This document shows, piece after piece, positions 1-6,976 of a DNA stretch of 10,408 bases. This DNA comes from Stenotrophomonas bentonitica (GTDB lineage Bacteria; Pseudomonadota; Gammaproteobacteria; Xanthomonadales; Xanthomonadaceae), in NCBI RefSeq assembly GCF_013185915.1, contig NZ_JAAZUH010000007.1, positions 1-10,408 on the forward strand, read 5' to 3'. A program made the position numbers and the translations under genes. The notes below the pieces were generated by a model that was not told where the DNA came from, did no database searches, and saw only the letters and a program-made list of their open reading frames with translations. Position 1 is the first letter of the stretch; the number at the start of each line of letters is the position of its first letter.

Positions 1-652
1 GCGGCTTGCGCTGCGGACGCTCGGTGGTGTCCTCGTACACGCCGTCGAGCCACAGCATGTGGAAGTGGATGTTGAGATTCAGCGCGCTGCCGAAGCGCTG
101 GATCAGGGTCACCACGCCGCATTGCGCCGTATCCCGCGGCACGCCGGCCTGATCGGCAAGCCAACCGGCGATCACACGATGCACGATGCCCAGCACCGGG
201 CCGATCGCCTCAGGCTTGCTGGCGAACAGGAAGCGCAACGGGTACGGAAAACTCAGCACCCATTGCCGCACCGGCCGCGGGCCAAACACCTCCTCCACCA
301 GGTGCCGCGCGCTCTCGGCCATGCGCCGCGCCCCGCAGCTGGGGCAGAAGCCGCGCTTCTTGCAGGAATACGCCACCAGCCTCTCGGCCCGGCACTGCTC
401 GCAGACCACGCGCAGGAAGCCGTGCTCGAGCACGCCGCAGCGCAGGTAGGTCTCGAACTCCTCGCGCACATACTCGGGCAGCGGGCGGTCTTCGGCCTCA
501 AGACGCGCGATGAAGTCCGGGTAGTGCGCCTGCACTAGCGCGTACAGCAGCGTGCGCTCGGGCAGGTGGCGCGCGTAACGCGCAGCGGCGTGGGCGGCCG
601 GCAGTGGCGCGCACACCTCGGCCTGCCGCCGGGGTGCGGTCAGGCGCGGCAC
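1..652 (-). CDS. IS91-family (ISCR-like) transposase, N-terminal 217 residues, partial at window edge
   Basis: This encodes the N-terminal part of an HUH-type single-strand transposase that nicks the element origin and drives rolling-circle transposition. The frame is open from the window edge to the proposed GTG start at 650-652. That GTG has a GGAG six bases upstream, and an in-frame stop lies a little further upstream. The N-terminal zinc-binding region shows a lone Cys followed by CEQC and then SCKKRGFCPSCG, typical of the family's Zn-ribbon. The HUH metal-binding motif NIHFHML sits at codons 194-200, with His196 and His198 encoded at 59-67, followed by LDGVY. The catalytic tyrosine and C-terminal region would lie left of the window. 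No disruption is seen within the visible 217 codons. The truncated copy at 8370-9197 carries the complementary C-terminal half. Family assignment is secure; the exact start is less so. Confidence 0.88.
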   Translation of the reverse strand, partial: MPRLTAPRRQAEVCAPLPAAHAAARYARHLPERTLLYALVQAHYPDFIARLEAEDRPLPEYVREEFETYLRCGVLEHGFLRVVCEQCRAERLVAYSCKKRGFCPSCGARRMAESARHLVEEVFGPRPVRQWVLSFPYPLRFLFASKPEAIGPVLGIVHRVIAGWLADQAGVPRDTAQCGVVTLIQRFGSALNLNIHFHMLWLDGVYEDTTERPQRKP

Positions 653-748
653 GCAGCGCTCCGTTGCAGGGACGGCTGCTCAGGGTTGCGCCCGCGAGCA
701 CGCGTTCATATCGGCGTTTTCTGATCTTCGCGTCAGACATTGCCGCGG

Positions 749-770
749 GGCGGGTAGGAAATCTCCCGCC
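749..770 (-). repeat. inverted repeat upstream of transposase, candidate terIS hairpin
   Basis: A six-base perfect stem (GGCGGG at 749-754, CCCGCC at 765-770) encloses a ten-base loop, close to the inferred outer edge of transposon copy C. Ends of IS91-type elements typically carry such a hairpin at the termination side. Its role is inferred from position and symmetry only. Confidence 0.4.
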
Positions 771-786
771 TCGGACGCCAGAACGC

Positions 787-815
787 ACAAAGCCCGGCAC
801 GAGGCCGGGCTTTGT
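787..815 (-). terminator. hairpin terminator downstream of the permease fragment
   Basis: A perfect 12-base stem (787-798 with 804-815) encloses a five-base loop; the core is AAAGCCCGGC and GCCGGGCTTT. The hairpin lies 86 bases beyond the stop codon of the minus-strand permease fragment, so it fits as that gene's intrinsic terminator. The T-tract is only three bases on either strand, so termination may be bidirectional or modest. The hairpin also shows that native DNA of the permease locus reaches at least to 787, which sets the limit of the transposon copy to its left. Confidence 0.65.
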
Positions 816-900
816 GGTCTTGCTTGATGGATCGCGGGGATCCAGCCGCGCCGCGCCTGAGCATCGTGCCGGGCGGCGCCGTCACGCCGCGCACGTGCGC

Positions 901-1875
901 TCAGAACGACCCGAACATCGTCCCCAGCACGATCACCACCACCAGCGCCACGATCGAGCCGAGCACCGCGGTCACCGCGATGTCGCCGTAGCTGTCGCGG
1001 TGGGTGCAGCCGCACACCGCCAGCAGAGTCACCACCGCGCCGTTGTGCGGCAGGCTGTCCAGGGTGCCGGCGCCGATCACCGCCACCCGATGCATCAGCT
1101 CCGGCGACAGTCCGGTCTCGTAGGCGATGGCCATGAAAGTCGGACCCAGCGCATCCAGGGCGATGGTCAGGCCGCCGGACGCCGAGCCGGTGAGGCCGGC
1201 GAGGATGTTGGTCGCCACCGCCAGCGACACCAGCGGACCGCCGCCGATGCCCAGTACCCAGTCGCGCACGATCTCGAAGGCCGGCATCGCCGCGACCACC
1301 GCGCCGAAACCGACCAGGCTGCCCACCGCCAGGATCGGCAGCACCGAGGCGTTGGCGCCGGAGTCCATGCTCGAACGCAGCGAGGGGAAGCGGCGCAGGT
1401 TCAGCGCGATGGTGGTGGCGATCGCCGCGGCCAGCGCCACCGACACCGACCACATGCCCGCCACCTCGGACAGCGAGGTTTCGCCGAAGCGCGCGTACTG
1501 CAGGTAGGACACGTCCATCCGCGGCAGGATCAGCAGCGACATCAGCAGGTTCACCCCGATCACCACCGCCAGCGGCGCGAACGCAACCAGCGCCGACGGC
1601 AGGCCGCTGCCCTGGACGCCATGCGCCGCCTCGGCCGGATCGAAGGGCTGCGCCACCGCCGCGCGTTCGCGCACGATCTCGTCCTCGGCCACCATGCCGG
1701 CGTCGGGCGTGGCCAACTCGCCGAAGCCTTCGCCCGCCAGCCGCGCGCGACGTTCGGCGCGGGCCAGCCACCACAGGCCGAACGCCAGCATGATCGCCGA
1801 GGCGATCAGGCCCAGCCCGGGCGCGGCGAACGGCGTGGTGCCGAAGAACGGCATCGGGATCGCGTTCTGGATCGA
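901..1875 (-). pseudogene. GntP-family permease, 5'-truncated (C-terminal about 325 residues)
   Basis: This is the C-terminal part of a GntP-family proton symporter, a group that imports gluconate, related sugar acids or hydroxy acids across the inner membrane. The signature TLDSLPHNGAVVTLLAVCG is present near the C-terminus, together with an upstream GLTGSASGGLTIAL segment, both typical of the family. Several hydrophobic membrane segments are separated by a charged loop (ERRARLAGEGF and following). Intact family members are about 450 residues. Recognisable homology here begins at IQNAIPMPFF, encoded at about 1872, and runs to the TGA at 901-903. The open frame continues upstream to an ATG at 1903-1905, but those first ten or so residues are out-of-frame protease DNA. 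The N-terminal third is missing, so a functional transporter is not expected. The substrate cannot be named. The Xanthomonadaceae origin is an impression from protein and terminator style. Confidence 0.8.
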
Positions 1876-1880
1876 GGGCG

Positions 1881-2303
1881 GCGATCTACAGCCCTTCCGG
1901 CGCATCGGCAGGGATCGGCTTCGCCGTGCCGGTGGACACCGTCATGCGCGTAGTCCCGCAACTCATCAAGACCGGTAAGTACATCCGTCCGGCGCTGGGC
2001 ATTGAGGTGGACGAACAGCTCAATCAGCACCTGCTTGCACTGACCGGAAGCAAGGGCGTGTTCGTGTTGCGTGTTACCCCTGGTTCGGCAGCGCACAAGG
2101 CCGGCCTCGCGGGTGTCGAAGTCACGCCGCAAGGCATCGTGCCGGGCGACCGCATCATCGATGTTGATGGCCAGGCGACGGACGATGTGGCCAAGCTGCT
2201 CGCGCGGCTAGACGACAGGAAGGTCGGCGATGTGGTGGTCTTGTCAGTGGAGCGGGCCGGCAAGACTCGCGAGATGCTTGTGGAACTACAACCGGGAGTT
2301 TGA
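1881..2303 (+). pseudogene. DegP/DegQ (HtrA)-type serine protease, C-terminal fragment with PDZ domain
   Basis: This is the 3' end of a periplasmic HtrA-family protease. The frame opens with IYSPSGASAGIGFAVPVDTV, the conserved end of the trypsin-like domain. A PDZ domain follows, IRPALGIEVDEQ through GVFVLRVTPGSAAHKAGL and VPGDRIIDVDGQATDDV, and the frame ends at TGA 2301-2303 after about 140 codons. The catalytic His, Asp and GNSGG serine loop are all missing because the gene is cut at about 1881, where permease DNA of the opposite strand begins. A GTG at 1926 could in principle initiate a PDZ-only polypeptide, but no convincing ribosome site precedes it. The wording of the fragment resembles, from memory, the DegP-type protease at the end of the transmissible locus for protein quality control (heat-resistance island) found in Pseudomonas and enterobacteria. 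That match is a hypothesis. Confidence 0.82.
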
Positions 2304-2805
2304 TGGAAAGTGGGTCATGGATCTGCACAGCGAAGCAGCCAAGCGACTTCAGCCTTGCGCCGAACTACGAGCCCTAGCTAGTGCAGTGGGGGGAAGGCTG
2401 TTTAGGTTAAATGGATATAAGGGTGTCATTTTTGATTGTGTTTTTAAAAGAAGGTGTTGATTTTTTTGGGTAAGCATTTAGGGCGTCCAAGGGTTGGAGC
2501 AGTTGGCACGGATGAGAGAGCTCAATGCTCGCTAGGGATTGGATCTATGTGTTTTTTCTGACTGACTGCTTACGTGTTGGAACGGGCAACATCGGAAAAG
2601 GATGAATCTTTATTTTCACCATTTACCGTATTTTTCGAGCCTGGGCGAAAATTAGGATGATACTTTAGCGCCCTTAATCATTCTCCCATGAAAGGCAAAA
2701 CGATCCAGTCTCGGGTGTAAGTGCTCACAACATACTGATATAAAAGGGATTTTTTATGAATAGGAGAGCGCGCGACGTTTCTCTCTGTTTTTAGGGTTAG
2801 GATGA
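2304..2805. other. AT-rich stretch without a convincing gene
   Basis: These roughly 500 bases are clearly richer in A and T than everything around them, especially after about 2400. They contain T-runs and stop codons in all frames. Two very short open frames follow the protease stop (ATG at 2303 overlapping the stop, 24 codons; ATG at 2316, 47 codons), but neither has coding support. The only structure I see is a three-copy short repeat at 2599, 2654 and 2799. The stretch ends abruptly where GC-rich coding sequence resumes near 2825. It may be an island edge, a decayed gene or a regulatory or replication region; nothing decides between these. Confidence 0.6.
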
Positions 2806-2815
2806 AACTTTATTT
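2599..2815 (+). repeat. three direct copies of AGGATGAWWCTTTATTT
   Basis: The copies are AGGATGAATCTTTATTT at 2599-2615, AGGATGATACTTTA at 2654-2667 (diverging after the A) and AGGATGAAACTTTATTT at 2799-2815. The first and last differ at one base of 17. The second and third are also preceded by TT. The start-to-start distances are 55 and 145 bases, so they are not phased in a regular iteron array. They could be protein-binding sites or relics of one duplicated sequence; function unknown. Confidence 0.5.
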
Positions 2816-3048
2816 GCATCCCACATGAAGATATCCGCGCCCGGCATGCCGCCGGGGTGCAGTTCGACACCCATCTGATCCCCAACCCGGGCAATACCCG
2901 GGAGTGGATCGTGCTGTTGAAGAAGGGCGTGGGCACCAGCTACTTCCTGATCGACGAGCAGGACGAGGTGGAGTCCTTCGCCGACCTCAACGCCCTGATC
3001 GACGAGCTGCGCCAGCTGGGTATCAAGAACGCGGAAATCCACTGCTAG
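2806..3048 (+). CDS. small conserved protein of unknown function, start unclear or frameshifted
   Basis: The conserved-looking core runs from EDIRARHAAGVQFDTHLIP through REWIVLLKKGVGTSYFLIDE to IDELRQLGIKNAEIHC, ending at TAG 3046-3048. It reads as a small soluble alpha/beta protein of about 75 residues. From memory, such proteins occur in pseudomonads and are sometimes labelled plasmid replication/partition related, without demonstrated function. The frame is open from 2806, after a stop at 2803, but has no in-frame ATG. The GTG at 2857 would lose about ten apparently conserved residues and has no ribosome site. The ATG at 2825-2827 is one base out of phase: a single extra base just after it would give a start MEDIRARHAAG. 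Either a one-base deletion has broken the gene, or the N-terminus was lost at the AT-rich junction. It ends ten bases before the YoaK-type gene and is probably cotranscribed with it. Confidence 0.6.
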   Translation, partial: NFICIPHEDIRARHAAGVQFDTHLIPNPGNTREWIVLLKKGVGTSYFLIDEQDEVESFADLNALIDELRQLGIKNAEIHC

Positions 3049-3058
3049 GGCGAGCGCC

Positions 3059-3826
3059 ATGCCGATCCGCTATGCCAGGCGCCTGACCGGGCGCAAACGC
3101 ACGGTCCTGGCCAACCGGCACCTGGGTTACGCCCTGGCCTTTGTCGCCGGGGCGATCAATGCCGGCGGGTTTCTCGCCGTGCAGCAGTACACCTCGCATA
3201 TGACCGGGATCGTCTCGGCCATGGCCGACCATATCGCCCTGGGCGCCTATGATCTGGTGCTCGGCGGCCTGGGCGGGGTGCTGTCCTTTATCCTCGGCGC
3301 CATCGCCTCGACCCTGCTGGTCAACTATTCGCGGCGTCGTCGCCTGCACAGCGAGAACGCCCTGCCGCTGCTCTGCGAGGCCGCATTGCTGCTGTGCTTC
3401 GGTTTGCTCGGCGCCACCCTGGCGAGCATCGAAGGCCTGTTCGTGCCGCTGACGGTGATGCTGCTGTGTTTCATCATGGGCCTGCAGAACGCCCTGATCA
3501 CCAAGCTGTCGCGGGCGGAGATTCGCACCACCCATATCACCGGCATCGTCACCGATATCGGCATCGAGCTGGGCAAGCTGCTGTACTGGAACCGCCACGG
3601 CGAACAGTTCGGCCGGGTCCAGGTCGACCGCCAGCGTCTGCAGGTGCTGAGCCTGCTGGCCCTGTATTTCTTTATGGGCGGGATTGCCGGGGCCTTTGGC
3701 TTTAACCGCCTGGGCTATGTGTCCACGCTACCGCTGGCCTTGCTGCTGATCAGCCTGGCCCTGGTGCCGATGCTGGATGACCTGCGCTCGGGCTGGCGGC
3801 GTTTTAGGCGCGCCCGTCAGATGTAG
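3059..3826 (+). CDS. YoaK/DUF1275-family inner membrane protein
   Basis: This is a 255-residue polytopic membrane protein of the YoaK (DUF1275) family, whose molecular function is not established. The family signature is clear: GYALAFVAGAINAGGFLAV at about residues 23-41, QYTSHMTGIVSAMAD at 43-57, and a second conserved block GLQNALITKLS with RTTHITGIVTDIGIELGK in the middle of the protein. Hydrophobic segments lie at about 22-41, 66-88, 100-122, 128-147, 197-217 and 222-240, consistent with six membrane spans. The length is slightly above the usual 220-240 because of a basic N-terminal extension (RYARRLTGRKR). The ATG at 3059 has GGGCGAG a few bases upstream and follows the preceding small gene by ten bases, which suggests one transcript. 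The gene appears intact. It converges on the RND operon, with a repeat-rich spacer between them. Confidence 0.9.
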   Translation: MPIRYARRLTGRKRTVLANRHLGYALAFVAGAINAGGFLAVQQYTSHMTGIVSAMADHIALGAYDLVLGGLGGVLSFILGAIASTLLVNYSRRRRLHSENALPLLCEAALLLCFGLLGATLASIEGLFVPLTVMLLCFIMGLQNALITKLSRAEIRTTHITGIVTDIGIELGKLLYWNRHGEQFGRVQVDRQRLQVLSLLALYFFMGGIAGAFGFNRLGYVSTLPLALLLISLALVPMLDDLRSGWRRFRRARQM

Positions 3827-3840
3827 CAGGGAATAACAGC

Positions 3841-3900
3841 GGGTGGACAAGCTGTGCGTTGCCCACCCTACGCCACGTCACGCCAGCATAGGGTGGACAA
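3841..3900. repeat. REP-like GGGTGGACAA repeats between convergent genes
   Basis: GGGTGGACAA occurs at 3841-3850 and again at 3891-3900, and its near-perfect inverse TTGCCCACCC at 3859-3868. The first pair can fold into a 10-base stem with one mismatch and an 8-base loop. Repeats built on TAGGGTGGACAA are, from memory, scattered through intergenic spaces of several Pseudomonas genomes. The position between two converging genes suits a transcription terminator for both. It supports a Pseudomonas origin for the surrounding block. Confidence 0.6.
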
Positions 3901-3907
3901 CCGCCCC

Positions 3908-6900
3908 TCAGACTTCTGCCTTGGTCTGCGCCTTGATCCCGTAGAACACGCAATAGAGCACCGGCAGCACCACCAGGGTGAGCAGGGTGGCGAAGCCCAG
4001 GCCGAACATGATCACCACCGCCATGCTCTGGAAGAAGGCGTCGGTCAACAGCGGGCTCATGCCCAGGATGGTGGTCAGGGCGGCCATGGATACCGGGCGT
4101 ACGCGGCTGATGGAGGCCTCTTCCACGGCCTGCAGGGCGTCCTTGCCGCTGGCCAGCTGCAGCTGGATTTCATCCACCAGGACGATGCCGTTCTTCACCA
4201 GCATGCCGCTCAGGCTGAGCAGGCCGAGCAGGGCCATAAAGCCGAAGGGAATGCCGGTCAGCAGAAAGCCCAGGGTCACGCCGATCATCGCCAGGGGCAC
4301 GGTGAGCCAGATCACGGTGGCGCGCTTGAACGAGTCGAACAGCAGGATGGTGATCATAAACATCACCAGATAACCCAGGGGCAGGCTGCCGAATACCGCG
4401 CCCTTGGCATTGCGCGAGCTTTCGTATTCACCGCCCCACTCCAGGCTGTAGCCCTCGGGCAGGGGGATGGCCTCGACCTCGGGCTTGATGCGCTGGAACA
4501 GCTGGGCCGCGGTTTCCCCGCTGAGCAGGGCCGGATCGGCCTGCACGGTGAGGGTGCGCTTGCGGTCCAGGCGCATGATCAACGGGTCTTCCCATTCGGT
4601 GGCAAAGCCCTGCAGCACCTGCTCGATGGGCAGATAGCTGCCCCGGGCGTTGCTCCAGATCTGCAGATCACTGAGGCTGTCGGCATTCAGCCGCTCGTTG
4701 TCCGGGGTGCGCGCGACAATCGGCAGCAGGCGGGTGCCGTCGCGGTACAGGCCCACGTTCATGCCGGAGAAGCTCATGCGCAACAGGTCATCCAGTGCAC
4801 TCTTGTCCACCCCCAGTTCACGGGCGCGGGCCTCGGCAAATTGTGGACGAACCAGCTTGGTGCGCTCGTGCCAGTCGTGCATCACCGCCGTGGCCACCGG
4901 GTCCTGGCGGATACGGCGGATGGCCTCGCCACCCAGGCGGCGTAGCACTTCGGGGTCGGGGCCGCTGAAGCGCGCCTCGATCTTGCTGTCGTTGCCAGGG
5001 CCAAGCATCAGCTGCTTGAACTTGGGTTTGACCTGCGGGTACTGCTCGGCAACATGCAGTTCCAGCTGGTTGATCAGCGGCTCGATGCGCTCCAGGTTGT
5101 CGGTGCGCACCAGCAGCTGGGCATAGTTGGGGTACTGCTTCTGCGGCGAGTAGGTGAGGATAAAGCGCAGGGCGCCCTGGCCGATGCTGCTGCTGACCGT
5201 GGTCACCCCTTCCTGCTGCAGTACATGCTGATCCAGCTCGGCCACCAGTTGCTCGGTGTAGCGGATATCGGTGCCCTGGGGCAGCCACAGGTCGATAAAG
5301 AACATCGGCGTGTTGGATGGCGGGAAGAAGCTCTGACGCACCTTGCCGAAACCGCCGATGGCCACCACCAGCAGCACCGCCAGCAGCCCGAGGGTCAGGC
5401 CACGGCGCTTGAGGGCAAAGTCCAGCAGGGCACGGTAGGCGGTGAAGATCACCCCGCCGTAGGGATCGCCCTGATCCTGGCTGGTCAGGGTCTGGTTATC
5501 GCGGAAGAACAGGCTGGCGAAGAAGGGCGTCAGGGTGATGGCGGTGACCCAGCTGAGCAGCAGGGAGATCAGCAGCACCTGGAACAGCGACAGGCAGAAC
5601 TCGCCGGTGGAGTCGTCGGACAGGCCGATGGGGGCAAAGGCGATGATGGCGATCAGGGTGGCGCCGAGCAGCGGCAGGTTGGTCTGCTTGACGATGGCCC
5701 GCGCCGATTCCAGAGTGCTCTGGCCACGCTGGCGGCCGACCAGGATGCCTTCGACAATTACAATGGCGTTGTCCACCAGCATGCCCAGGGCGATCACCAG
5801 GGCGCCAAGGGAGATGCGCTGCAGTTCGATGCCCAGCAGGCGCATAAAGATAAAGCTGCCGAGCACCGTCAGGGCCAGGATCAGGCCGATCAGCAGGCCG
5901 CTGCGCAGGCCCATGAAGACCAGCAGCACGACGATGACAATGACCACCGAGGCGATGAAGTTGATCACGAAGTCACGCACCGAGCTTTCCACTTCGGCGG
6001 CCTGATCGTAGAACACCTGCAGCTGCATACCGGCGGGGCGCTGGTTGTCCAGCTCGGCCAGACGTGCATTGATCGCCGCGCCCACGTCCACCACGTTGAC
6101 CTTGGGTGCGAAGGACACGCCCAGGGTCAGGGCCGGCTGGCCGTTCATGCGGTAGAGGTTGCCCGGGGTTTCGCTGAAGCCACGGCTGACCTGGGCGATA
6201 TCGCCCAAGGTGATCTGCTGCGGGCTACCCGGATCACTGATGACCAGGCGTTCAAGTTCGCGTACGTCCTGCAGTTCTCCCGTGGGGTGCAGGCGGATCG
6301 ATTCGCTGCCGGCGAGGATACGCCCGGCGTTGGACACCACGTTCTGCTGGCTGAGCACCTGAGCCAGACGCTGCGGGGCGATGCCCAGGCTGCTCATCTT
6401 GCTGCGCGAGATTTCCACCTGCACCTGTTCCTGGCGCACGCCGGCCAGGCTGACCTTGCCCACCCCCGGCAGCAGCACCAGCTCACGGCGCAGGTAGTCG
6501 GCGAAATCGCGCAGTTCCTGGGCGCTGTAGCCCTCGCCGGTGAGCAGCAGGAAGAAGCCGAATACATCGCTGAAATCATCCCGCACCTGCGGCGGGTTGA
6601 CCCCCGGTGGCAGGTTGGGCTGCAAGTCGTTGATCTTGCGCCGCAGTTCATCCCAGATTTGCGGGATCTGCTCGGCCTTGTATTGGCTGTGCAGTTCCAG
6701 GCTGATCTGCGACAGCCCGGCACTGGAGATGGAGGTGACCTTCTTGATCGAGGGCAGCTGCTGGATGGCGTTCTCCAGCGGGTAGCTGACCTCTTCTTCC
6801 ACCTGCTGCGGCGAGGCGCCGGGGTAGCTGGTGATGACCATGGCGTTCTTCAGGGTGAAGGACGGGTCTTCCAGGCGGCCGATTCCGAGAAAGGCCAGCA

Positions 6901-6976
6901 GCCCGCCGATGCCCAGCACCAGAGTGACCAGCCAGCTGGTGACGCGACGCTGGATAAAGTAGCCGGCGATATCCAT
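3908..6976 (-). CDS. RND efflux pump, inner-membrane permease subunit
   Basis: This 1022-residue protein is a full-length resistance-nodulation-division pump, the proton-driven inner-membrane part of a tripartite export complex. Segment 1 spans about residues 15-33, followed by a large periplasmic loop (GRLEDPSFTLKNAMVITSYP, then SYPGASPQQVEEEVSYPLE). A membrane bundle spans about 337-491, a second segment about 526-543, a second periplasmic loop follows, and a final bundle spans 865-1012. The proton-relay position in segment 4 reads GMLVDNAIVIVEG, with Asp402 followed by Asn403 where AcrB has two aspartates. Segment 10 reads GMLVKNGIVLVDE, with the conserved Lys928. The ATG start at 6976 directly abuts the TAA of the adaptor gene, and a GGGGG lies shortly upstream, so translation is probably coupled. 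No outer-membrane channel gene is adjacent; such pumps often borrow a TolC/OprM-type protein. Substrates cannot be read from sequence. Confidence 0.95.
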   Translation of the reverse strand: MDIAGYFIQRRVTSWLVTLVLGIGGLLAFLGIGRLEDPSFTLKNAMVITSYPGASPQQVEEEVSYPLENAIQQLPSIKKVTSISSAGLSQISLELHSQYKAEQIPQIWDELRRKINDLQPNLPPGVNPPQVRDDFSDVFGFFLLLTGEGYSAQELRDFADYLRRELVLLPGVGKVSLAGVRQEQVQVEISRSKMSSLGIAPQRLAQVLSQQNVVSNAGRILAGSESIRLHPTGELQDVRELERLVISDPGSPQQITLGDIAQVSRGFSETPGNLYRMNGQPALTLGVSFAPKVNVVDVGAAINARLAELDNQRPAGMQLQVFYDQAAEVESSVRDFVINFIASVVIVIVVLLVFMGLRSGLLIGLILALTVLGSFIFMRLLGIELQRISLGALVIALGMLVDNAIVIVEGILVGRQRGQSTLESARAIVKQTNLPLLGATLIAIIAFAPIGLSDDSTGEFCLSLFQVLLISLLLSWVTAITLTPFFASLFFRDNQTLTSQDQGDPYGGVIFTAYRALLDFALKRRGLTLGLLAVLLVVAIGGFGKVRQSFFPPSNTPMFFIDLWLPQGTDIRYTEQLVAELDQHVLQQEGVTTVSSSIGQGALRFILTYSPQKQYPNYAQLLVRTDNLERIEPLINQLELHVAEQYPQVKPKFKQLMLGPGNDSKIEARFSGPDPEVLRRLGGEAIRRIRQDPVATAVMHDWHERTKLVRPQFAEARARELGVDKSALDDLLRMSFSGMNVGLYRDGTRLLPIVARTPDNERLNADSLSDLQIWSNARGSYLPIEQVLQGFATEWEDPLIMRLDRKRTLTVQADPALLSGETAAQLFQRIKPEVEAIPLPEGYSLEWGGEYESSRNAKGAVFGSLPLGYLVMFMITILLFDSFKRATVIWLTVPLAMIGVTLGFLLTGIPFGFMALLGLLSLSGMLVKNGIVLVDEIQLQLASGKDALQAVEEASISRVRPVSMAALTTILGMSPLLTDAFFQSMAVVIMFGLGFATLLTLVVLPVLYCVFYGIKAQTKAEV

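Larger units (their letters stand above)
1..786 (-). mobile_element. IS91/ISCR-like element, copy C: 5' half with upstream (terIS-side) end, cut by window edge
   Basis: This is the 5' half of a rolling-circle insertion sequence of the IS91/ISCR type, with the transposase on the minus strand and the rest of the element lying left of the window. The right boundary is inferred. The transposase starts at 652, and upstream of it lies an inverted repeat (GGCGGG at 749-754 with CCCGCC at 765-770) of the kind found at the terminating end (terIS). By 787 the sequence is already the terminator of the neighbouring permease gene. GAAC, a tetranucleotide used as IS91 target (GTTC on the other strand), lies at 781-784, so the edge is probably near 775-786. 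The element has the same orientation as the copies at 8114 and 10241. Confidence 0.75.

Noticed and set aside
498..800. Minus-strand 100-codon frame (contains MSDAKIRKRRYERVLAG) overlapping the transposase start
   Set aside because: It overlaps the transposase out of frame, turns into low-complexity Arg/Ala sequence, and would cross the terminator and transposon edge.
680..1774. Minus-strand 364-codon frame overlapping the permease in another phase
   Set aside because: It overlaps the real permease frame, shows Gly/Arg/Ala-rich low-information sequence and runs across the transposon boundary.
604..1953. Long plus-strand open frame of 449 codons opposite the permease fragment
   Set aside because: It is antisense to a clearly recognisable permease, is rich in Arg, His and Gln as expected for a GC-rich shadow frame, and crosses several junctions.
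2303..2377. 24-codon open frame whose ATG overlaps the protease stop (TGATG)
   Set aside because: The overlap looks like translational coupling, but the product is too short to judge and shows no recognisable motif.
2316..2459. 47-codon open frame starting MDLHSEAAKRL after the protease
   Set aside because: It runs from GC-rich into AT-rich DNA with a weak ribosome site and no recognised family; not enough support to call a gene.
3854..4945. Plus-strand open frame of 363 codons opposite the 3' part of the RND pump
   Set aside because: Shadow of the pump gene, with no family resemblance and the same biased composition.
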